Positions 4,331 through 9,177 of a stretch of DNA of 9,177 nucleotides are shown here, piece by piece. Location of the stretch: positions 1 through 9,177 of the forward strand of contig DAHXMR010000036.1 of assembly GCA_027371655.1 (NCBI GenBank), given 5' to 3'. The position numbers and the translations under genes are program-made. Source of the DNA: Microcaldota archaeon. GTDB lineage: Archaea > Micrarchaeota > Micrarchaeia > Norongarragalinales > CAINOH01. The notes beneath the pieces are model-generated. The model made no database searches and had not been told where the DNA came from. It saw only the letters and a program-made list of their open reading frames with translations. Every line of letters starts with the position of its first letter. The stretch's first letter is position 1.

Positions 4331-5587
4331 TTGGCCTCTTTGGTTGACGTGCTTTTGGTGCAAAAGCGGGAACTCGAACGAAGGCTTTCCGAAAAATACG
4401 TTGCCCGGGACGCGCGTTTGAAGGGGCTTGAAAGCGACCTGGTTAAGGTAATCCTGGGGCCCAGGCGCGCGGGAAAATCATTTTTCGCACTGCACGCGCT
4501 TTCCGGCCGCAAATTCGGCTACGCAAACTTCGACGACGAACGCCTGGTCGGCGAAAAAGATTACGACAAAATACTCGAGGCGATAAACTCGGTCTACGGC
4601 AACCCCACCACGCTTTTTTTCGACGAAGTGCAGAACCTGGACAAATGGGAGCTTTTCGTCAACCGGCTGCAACGCCAAGGATACAACCTGGTGGTAACGG
4701 GGAGCAACGCGCACCTTCTCGCCCGGGAGCTTGCAACGCACCTGACGGGAAGGCACGCGCCCACGATAATATTCCCCTTTTCATTCCGGGAATACCTGTC
4801 CCTCGAACAAAAAACGCTCACCGAGGCCGAAAAAACAAGAAAACTGCGCGAATACGCGCAAAACGGGGGCTACCCCGAGCCGCTTTTGAAAAACCTCGAC
4901 GCAAAAGAATACCTCTCCACATTATTCCAATCAACCATCTACAAAGACATAGTCAAACGCCACAAAATACGGGGCCCCCAGGCGCTCGAAGACCTCGCGC
5001 AATACGCGATTTCAAACACCGCAACCGAATACTCCTACAACACCCTGGCAAAAGCAACCCGGTGCAAAAGCGTGCACACCGCCCAAAAATACGCGCGCTT
5101 CCTGGAAGAAGCATTCCTGACGTTCACAATGCCCCGCTTTTCATACAAAACAAGCAAGCAACCCGAGTTCAACAAAAAAACCTACTGCATCGACAACGGC
5201 CTCATTGCCGCAATAGCCCAAAAAAACTCGCCCGACTGGGGAAAAGCCTTCGAAAACCTCGCCGCAATAGAACTCAAGCGAAGGGAACTCGAGGGAATGG
5301 AAAAAGCCCACTACTGGAAAAGCCAGCAAGGCGAAGAAGTCGACTTCGCGCTCAAAAAACAAGCCAAAATAACCGCCCTAATACAAGTGTGCTTCGACCC
5401 CTCCAACCCCAAAACAAAACAACGCGAAACCCGCGCACTAATCAAAGCAAGCAAAGAACTCTCCTGCAAAAACCTCCTCATCCTCACCGACGACTTTGAG
5501 GCAACCGAACACGCAACATGGCAAGGCCAAACCGCCAAAATAAAATACCTCCCACTCGCAAAATGGCTCTCAAACCCAAAAACCTAA
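4331..5587 (+). CDS. AAA_14 / DUF4143 family ATPase (COG1373 type)
   Basis: A 418-aa cytoplasmic ATPase of a family abundant in archaea whose cellular role is poorly defined. It shows Walker A GPRRAGKS (43-50), Walker B LFFDEVQ (95-101), sensor-like VVTGSN (121-126) and the LTGRH...FPFSFREYL stretch typical of AAA_14. The DUF4143 half starts near IYKDIVKRHKI (203-213), with a winged-helix-like part (about 215-265). A C-terminal segment with EEVDF (335-339) and LIQVC (350-354) resembles a PD-(D/E)XK fold. Start: TTG 4331 has GGTG 8 nt upstream; the nearby ATG 4324 is in another frame and stops at once, so TTG 4331 or GTG 4349 must be used. The second half uses very few T-ending codons, unlike the cassette after 5870. 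Confidence 0.88.
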   Translation: MASLVDVLLVQKRELERRLSEKYVARDARLKGLESDLVKVILGPRRAGKSFFALHALSGRKFGYANFDDERLVGEKDYDKILEAINSVYGNPTTLFFDEVQNLDKWELFVNRLQRQGYNLVVTGSNAHLLARELATHLTGRHAPTIIFPFSFREYLSLEQKTLTEAEKTRKLREYAQNGGYPEPLLKNLDAKEYLSTLFQSTIYKDIVKRHKIRGPQALEDLAQYAISNTATEYSYNTLAKATRCKSVHTAQKYARFLEEAFLTFTMPRFSYKTSKQPEFNKKTYCIDNGLIAAIAQKNSPDWGKAFENLAAIELKRRELEGMEKAHYWKSQQGEEVDFALKKQAKITALIQVCFDPSNPKTKQRETRALIKASKELSCKNLLILTDDFEATEHATWQGQTAKIKYLPLAKWLSNPKT

Positions 5588-5593
5588 AAAAAG

Positions 5594-5655
5594 CCCCCGC
5601 GCACACGCGGCGGGAGGAAAAGGGGAAAAAGCCGTGGGGTTCGGCGCCGTGGCAA
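5594..5655 (+). repeat. Intergenic hairpin repeat, copy A
   Basis: Right after the ATPase stop, CCGCG-CACA-CGCGG (5597-5610) runs into CGGGAGGAAAAGGGG, and TTCGGCGCCGTGGCAA follows at 5640-5655. Both blocks recur in copy B. Relative to B it lacks the CAAGAGCTTAAAGCGG section, which is bounded by short GCGG repeats, so a slippage deletion explains the difference. Confidence 0.55.
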
Positions 5656-5729
5656 TCGAAAAACGCGCACAAATGGCATCAACCGACAAAGCCTACGACC
5701 GCCTGCCCCAACTCAAAAGAATAAAATAA
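5634..5729 (+). CDS. Possible small ORF or gene remnant
   Basis: An open frame from GTG 5634 ends at TAA 5727-5729 (31 aa). The part AIEKRAQMASTDKAYDRLP uses codons like the neighbouring ATPase (C/A-ending), so this may be the surviving end of an older gene. It has no convincing ribosome-binding site, and I recognise no family. Confidence 0.2.
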   Translation: MGFGAVAIEKRAQMASTDKAYDRLPQLKRIK

Positions 5730-5735
5730 AACCCA

Positions 5736-5804
5736 AGCCCGCGCAACACGCGGCAAGAGCTTAAAGCGGCGGGAGGACAAGGGATGTTCGGCGACCGTGG
5801 CAAC
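5736..5804 (+). repeat. Intergenic hairpin repeat, copy B
   Basis: CCGCG-CAACA-CGCGG (5739-5753) is followed by CAAGAGCTTAAAGCGG, CGGGAGGACAAGGG, and at 5787-5803 TTCGGCGACCGTGGCAA. It matches copy A on both sides of a 16-nt difference, and matches copy C in its first half. The loop changes (CACA, CAACA, ACACAC) with the stem preserved argue for a conserved hairpin. Confidence 0.6.
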
Positions 5805-5948
5805 GGTTCCCGGCGACAGACCGCCACGGTGGCCGGCAGGGCAAAAAAAGCACGACAAAACGAGGATGTAACGGTTAGGGAACTTTATGGGGGGACTGTG
5901 CCTGCCGAGTGGTTAAATCGTTTCTTTAAACCAGGTTCAAGTTTTTGA
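5784..5948 (+). CDS. Possible 54-aa protein at a composition boundary
   Basis: ATG 5784 is preceded at 7 nt by GGGAGG, a good Shine-Dalgarno match, and the frame runs 54 codons to TGA 5946-5948. The second half (VTVRELYGGTVP, then AEWLNRFFKPGSSF) looks like a genuine globular protein end. The first half overlaps repeat copy B and a hairpin and is basic low-complexity. Codon use changes within it near 5866. It may be the 3' fragment of a gene from the incoming cassette fused to local repeat sequence. Its end overlaps the convergent 79-aa gene by 23 nt. I recognise no family. Confidence 0.35.
   Translation: MFGDRGNGSRRQTATVAGRAKKARQNEDVTVRELYGGTVPAEWLNRFFKPGSSF
5794..5830. repeat. Inverted repeat ACCGTGGC/GCCACGGT
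   Basis: Eight-bp perfect arms at 5794-5801 and 5823-5830 are separated by 21 nt. The left arm is part of the block shared by repeat copies A and B. Confidence 0.5.
5843..5849 (-). terminator. Minus-strand T7 tract
   Basis: Seven A on the plus strand give a T7 run on the minus strand, about 77 nt past the stop of the 79-aa gene. It is a candidate archaeal terminator for that transcript. Confidence 0.35.
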
Positions 5949-6165
5949 GTTGGTTGAGGGAAACCTCGGTCAAACAAAACTTGCCGTTAACTTTTTTCAA
6001 TTTCGGCGGCTTGTTGAAGAAACCGCCTACGCATCCAGGTTGAAGCCCGCAAGAAGCGAGTATTTGTCTCATCTCTTCGGGAGTGACGGAGCCCCCCGTT
6101 CGGTAGACCTTCAAATACACTGCAAACTTCCCTCTGACGGGTTCGCGTTCAGTATCGCGGGCCAT
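5926..6165 (-). CDS. Small hypothetical protein, possible winged-helix regulator
   Basis: A 79-aa protein, starting at ATG 6165 with GGAGAG (6178-6173) 7 nt upstream, so it is very likely translated. I recognise no named family. The pattern fits a small wHTH: a helix FAVYLKVYRTGG, then SVTPEEMRQILASCGL, then a basic stretch FFNKPPKLKKVNGKFCLTE that could be recognition helix plus wing. Three cysteines occur (two near the middle, one near the end). It diverges from the methyltransferase operon and shares its 202-nt promoter region, which is the usual place for a restriction-modification control protein. The regulatory role is an inference. Confidence 0.65.
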   Translation of the reverse strand: MARDTEREPVRGKFAVYLKVYRTGGSVTPEEMRQILASCGLQPGCVGGFFNKPPKLKKVNGKFCLTEVSLNQLKNLNLV

Positions 6166-6300
6166 TGTTCGACTCTCCGTTTATTTTTTGTAATCGATTC
6201 GGAGCCTATACCAAGCGTACTCGAAAACCAATTGTTATTACCTATTCTTCTAGGCCCGGCATTTTTGTTTGTTTCGGGGGGCGCTTGAGTAGCGATCGAG

Positions 6301-6337
6301 TTCAGCGGAATCGAACCCTCGGCTTATGTTTAAAAGG
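6301..6337 (-). promoter_or_regulatory. Bidirectional TATA with TTCCGCTGAA motif (copy 4)
   Basis: TTTTAAA on the minus strand (6335-6329) reads as TTTAAAA on the plus strand. On the minus side TTCCGCTGAA (6310-6301) begins 25 nt downstream, predicting a leader of about 140 nt for the 79-aa gene. On the plus side a start near 6355-6360 gives a leader of about 10 nt before the methyltransferase ATG at 6368. One TATA box may thus serve both transcripts. Confidence 0.5.
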
Positions 6338-6367
6338 CTTGAAACGATAGTCTATTGGGGTTCACTA

Positions 6368-7405
6368 ATGGGAGCGGGACGCGGGGCTAAACCGACACTA
6401 ATCAGTCTTTTTTCCGGTTGCGGCGGGCTAGATTTAGGGTTCAAGAACGCCGGGTTTGAGGTCGTTTGGGCCAATGATATCCATGCGTACGCCGTAGAGA
6501 CCTATCGCAAGAATTTGGGTCCGGAAATAGTTCTTAAGGATATTCGAGAAGTTGCCGCGGACGATATTCCCCAAGCGGACGTTCTAGTGGCCGGGTTTCC
6601 GTGTCAGCCGTTTTCCAGCGCTGGCAAGCGGCTGGGAACAGCTGATCTCAGAGGCTCCCTGTTCCTTGAGTGTTTCCGAATTATTGACGCCAAGAAACCG
6701 AAGGCGGTGGTTTTCGAGAATGTTCGGGGTTTGAAATCCATCCACAACGGGGCGTTACTTGAGAAAATTTTGCTCATGTTCAGGGAACGGGGATATTCGG
6801 TTTTTTTCGATTTAGTTAACGCGAGCGAATATGGCGTTCCGCAAAAACGGATTAGGCTAATAATTGTAGCTTTAAAGGACGGCGAATACGTGTTTCCCGA
6901 AAAGCTTTACGGGGTCGATCTCTCTCTTGGGGCGACTATAGGTAATGTTGACGCGTCTTTATCTAATGCCGTTAGTCTTCCCCTTTCCCCGCAGATTCAA
7001 AAGATAATCGGGTTTATTCCCGAAGGCGGGTCTTGGAAAAACATTCCCGAAAGCGAACTTCCCCCAAGGCTTTTGAAGATACGGCGGAACATGAGAAAAT
7101 ACCGGTCTCCGAATTTCATGCGTCGTTTTGCCATGAGCGAGATTTGCGGCACCATTACGGCTTCGGCGACTCCGGAAAATTCTGGGATACTTCATCCGGT
7201 TCAGAACAGGCGGTTTACCGTTAGGGAAATCGCGCGCATTCAAAGTTTTCCGGACGATTTCGTCTTTTACGGACCACTTCGGGAGCAGTACCGCCAGATA
7301 GGCAACGCCGTTCCGCCCAAGCTGGCCCAAAAAATAGCTGAAAATTTGAAGTCGGCGCTTCAGGCTTCTACCGAAATCCGCGTTGCGGTTAGATCCACGG
7401 CGTAG
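6368..7405 (+). CDS. C5-cytosine DNA methyltransferase (Dcm/M.HhaI family)
   Basis: It transfers a methyl group from SAM to C5 of cytosine in a specific site. The protein is 345 aa from ATG 6368. The motifs are complete and in order: I LISLFSGCGGLDLGF (11-25), IV GFPCQPFSSAG with catalytic Cys79, VI ENV (117-119), VIII QKRIRL (159-164), IX REIARIQSFPDDF (286-298) and X QIGNAVPP (310-317). The target-recognition region between VIII and IX is short, so a short site is likely, but its sequence cannot be read from this. An in-frame ATG at 6326 lies upstream of the TATA box at 6329, so 6368, with GGGG 7 nt before it, is the start. Codon use is richer in T-ending codons than in the genes before 5600. 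Confidence 0.95.
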   Translation: MGAGRGAKPTLISLFSGCGGLDLGFKNAGFEVVWANDIHAYAVETYRKNLGPEIVLKDIREVAADDIPQADVLVAGFPCQPFSSAGKRLGTADLRGSLFLECFRIIDAKKPKAVVFENVRGLKSIHNGALLEKILLMFRERGYSVFFDLVNASEYGVPQKRIRLIIVALKDGEYVFPEKLYGVDLSLGATIGNVDASLSNAVSLPLSPQIQKIIGFIPEGGSWKNIPESELPPRLLKIRRNMRKYRSPNFMRRFAMSEICGTITASATPENSGILHPVQNRRFTVREIARIQSFPDDFVFYGPLREQYRQIGNAVPPKLAQKIAENLKSALQASTEIRVAVRSTA

Positions 7406-7442
7406 CGCAACCGTAATTAACTCAAATAAATCAACTTTGCTT

Positions 7443-8792
7443 ATGACGGACAATCTCGAGAAGGCTTGGCTATGGGGCTTTTTGTGCGCGACCGGGACGA
7501 TAACCAGCGATGCGCTAAGTCTTTCCGCCCGCTATGCCAAGTGGGGACAGGATCTCGAAAACAAGGAAAGATTGCTTGAAGATGTTCAGAGATTAAACCA
7601 CGTGCTATTGCCCGAATACGGCTGTCAGGTTTCTGCCAAAAGCGGACCGCGGTACGTATTGTCGTTCAACAAGACTGTTCCCACGGAGCTTATTTCCGAT
7701 TTGCGCCAATTTACCGGATCCAAGACGGGCGAACTCCGCAGAATCGCCGTTTTCGATAACGTTCTATCTTGGGGGACGCAGGCACGCATCTCTTTCGTAA
7801 GCGGATTTGCCGATGGGGCGGGAAGCGTTGCGCCGAGCCATCGCAGGCATTCCGATAAAGTTCAAATAATAAGCATCGAACTGCCGGGGTTCAATTTTGC
7901 CGGGGTGGCATCGCTTATTCGCTTGTTCGAGAGTATCGACATAGAGCCCGATCAAATTCTTTTCAACCATCCGAACCAGCACTCGGCGAAAGATCCTTTT
8001 TATCGCGCGTGGAAAAAGGGGTTTAAAATAAGATTAAGGGAACCGGAATTTTTGAAAAAAGTTTCTTTCCGCTTCGCGTCAAAAGGTAATAGCGCTAGAA
8101 AAAACGCGCTAAAAGATTCGCTTAAGGGCATAGGCAAGGGTCTGTTCGATGATCTTCGCGTGGAATTGACCTGCGTTCACGAGGCGGAAAACGATCCGAG
8201 TCTTCCCCGGGGGATACGAGGGCATCATTTTATTTCCAGCAAGCATTTGGCGGCATATTTATTGGGCTGGGCCGATCCGCAGCGAAAACTTAGGGACCAG
8301 CTTGCGAACGCCAACCGCTACGTTCTGCCGTTTCCCATTCCGATCCTATGGAAGGGAGCGAAAACTCAGCTTAAGGCTCTAGAAGCCAGTTATCCTGCCT
8401 TGAATAAGGACGCGATATGTATCAATACGACTATAGGCGAAGCCGATTCGGAAAAAGTTTTCTCGGCCACATCGAAAGAGGGGGTTTCAGTTCTCCGATT
8501 TCCAGGCAACGGAACGAGTTATCCCGTCTCAAGCGTCCGCGAAGCCCTGAATTATATCGCCTGTGAAAGCTCGGGCCGCCTGAACGGTAGGCGTCCGACC
8601 GGGAGTCAAATGGACAATCTGAATCGGGCGAAGGGCGTAAAAATCACGATAAAATTCCCGCAGGACGGTCTTTACCTTAAGATTTTATCCGAAAGCGGGG
8701 CGTCAACGATAGTGGGCGCGTTCGAGCCGCAAAAGACAAAAGGCCGCTTTTCCTTGGACGGGTACCTGTTAAAAGTTAAAAGTGTTGAGTGA
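7443..8792 (+). CDS. LAGLIDADG-like protein lacking both catalytic Asp residues
   Basis: A 449-aa protein from ATG 7443, 37 nt after the methyltransferase stop. Two segments resemble LAGLIDADG helices: WLWGFLCATGTI (9-20) and FVSGFADGAGSV (118-129). About 100 residues lie between them, as in double-motif homing endonucleases. After the second motif, VQIISIELPG...LIRLFESIDIEP and KKGFKIRLREPEFLKKVSF fit the strand/helix pattern of that fold. Aligned to LAGLIDADG, the catalytic eighth position is Thr17 and Ala126. The first motif also has Cys where the sixth Asp would be, while the second keeps Asp124. A possible third element, AAYLLGWADPQ, is at 270-280. The last 150 residues (including YPVSSVREALNYI) are unrecognised. 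It is probably a DNA-binding protein without its own nuclease activity. The fold call is by eye. Confidence 0.7.
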   Translation: MTDNLEKAWLWGFLCATGTITSDALSLSARYAKWGQDLENKERLLEDVQRLNHVLLPEYGCQVSAKSGPRYVLSFNKTVPTELISDLRQFTGSKTGELRRIAVFDNVLSWGTQARISFVSGFADGAGSVAPSHRRHSDKVQIISIELPGFNFAGVASLIRLFESIDIEPDQILFNHPNQHSAKDPFYRAWKKGFKIRLREPEFLKKVSFRFASKGNSARKNALKDSLKGIGKGLFDDLRVELTCVHEAENDPSLPRGIRGHHFISSKHLAAYLLGWADPQRKLRDQLANANRYVLPFPIPILWKGAKTQLKALEASYPALNKDAICINTTIGEADSEKVFSATSKEGVSVLRFPGNGTSYPVSSVREALNYIACESSGRLNGRRPTGSQMDNLNRAKGVKITIKFPQDGLYLKILSESGASTIVGAFEPQKTKGRFSLDGYLLKVKSVE

Positions 8793-8793
8793 A

Positions 8794-9177
8794 ATGGCCG
8801 AAACAGACCACTACCCCGCGATAAAATCGGAGTTCGACCGGCTTTTTTCCCATTACCTGAGCAAGCGCGAAATTAAGTTCAAAGGTTTTATAACAAGCGA
8901 TAATCGCTTGTCGGCGCAGTTGGGGGCATTGGATCAAGCGACCGTCGTTGCATTCGAGAGAAAACTTGCCGCTTTGGATCAGTTGAAGACCGATTTGGTG
9001 TTCCTTTTCTGGAAGGGGGATAAGACCTGCACGATGATAGTGGAAGTGAAAAACAAGAAAACGGCGGGTTTGGCAGAGTTCAGTCAGCTTCTAGGCTACT
9101 GCATCTCTTCGAACGCGCCGGTAGGCGTACTTGTAAACGTTGACGGCGATTTCAGTAGCAACTTTATCCAACTTGCG
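8794..9177 (+). CDS. PD-(D/E)XK nuclease, N-terminal part (runs off the window)
   Basis: ATG 8794 lies one nucleotide after the preceding stop (8790-8792), with GAGTG just upstream, so translation is probably coupled. The 128 residues visible are open to the window end. The core nuclease motif is clear: LKTDLVFLFW with Asp67, then TMIVEVKNKK with Glu84 and Lys86, which is the D...ExK pattern of PD-(D/E)XK enzymes, followed by a helix AEFSQLLGYC. The N-terminus (YPAIKSEFDRLFSHYL) is helical. Following a methyltransferase it is the best candidate for the restriction nuclease, though archaeal Holliday-type or repair nucleases share the fold. The C-terminus is not seen. Confidence 0.75.
   Translation, partial: MAETDHYPAIKSEFDRLFSHYLSKREIKFKGFITSDNRLSAQLGALDQATVVAFERKLAALDQLKTDLVFLFWKGDKTCTMIVEVKNKKTAGLAEFSQLLGYCISSNAPVGVLVNVDGDFSSNFIQLA

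Noticed and set aside
4645..5499. 284-aa open frame inside the ATPase gene
   Set aside because: Arg/Pro/Lys-rich translation with no domain. It is the by-product of C/A-ending codons in the real gene, which has Walker motifs and DUF4143 features.
5901..5915. tRNA Leu/Ser-like D-arm string GCCGAGTGGTTAAA
   Set aside because: The D-stem does not close, and no anticodon arm, T-arm or acceptor partner follows at the right distance. The bases are explained as codons (PAEWLN) of the 54-aa frame.
6301..6322. Minus-strand GGTTCGATTCC resembling a tRNA T-arm
   Set aside because: The T-stem pairs at only two or three positions, and no acceptor complement lies about 70 nt away. It overlaps promoter motif copy 4.

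Overview
The window is archaeal. It encodes a Nop5 (Nop56/58) box C/D RNP core protein, several genes have TATA elements about 25 nt upstream of a plausible transcription start, TTG/GTG starts are used, and the HicBA pairs are of the small archaeal/bacterial type. A DPANN-type archaeon of middling GC is my best guess, but nothing here fixes the taxon.

Layout. Positions 40-1218 (minus) carry an intact stand-alone TnpB with the 3' end of its guide (omega) RNA overlapping the gene's tail. Positions 1450-2748 (plus) carry nop5, which has an unusual arginine/glycine/glutamate-rich tail with eight REGG motifs. Positions 2803-4109 hold two consecutive hicBA toxin-antitoxin pairs. The first toxin has a C-terminal frameshift; the second looks intact. 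Between them, 3302-3678 is non-coding and rich in inverted repeats. Positions 4331-5587 encode an AAA_14/DUF4143 ATPase. Positions 5588-5925 hold degenerate repeated intergenic elements and a possible 54-aa ORF at a composition boundary. From about 5870 to the end, codon use shifts to more T-ending codons, and a defence-like cassette appears: a 79-aa possible winged-helix protein (minus), diverging from an operon of a C5-cytosine DNA methyltransferase, a 449-aa LAGLIDADG-like protein, and a PD-(D/E)XK nuclease cut off by the window end.

Two signals stand out. First, the cassette resembles a restriction-modification system, but its middle gene has a LAGLIDADG-type fold in which both motifs lack the catalytic Asp. 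A nuclease-dead homing-endonuclease fold could therefore be the DNA-recognition component, with the PD-(D/E)XK protein doing the cutting. Second, the 10-mer TTCCGCTGAA occurs four times in intergenic DNA (1264+, 3560+, 4144-, 6310-). Each time it lies 24-26 nt downstream of a TATA-like box in the same orientation, which suggests a shared promoter/operator element or a family of transcripts with a common 5' end. Two of these TATA boxes also fit a divergent gene: tnpB at one and the methyltransferase at the other.

How the genes relate: the methyltransferase, LAGLIDADG-like protein and nuclease are co-directional and closely spaced (37 nt, then 1 nt), so they are probably one transcript. The 79-aa protein shares their promoter region and could be its regulator. 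The hicBA pairs and the TnpB are independent selfish or stress modules around the housekeeping nop5 gene.
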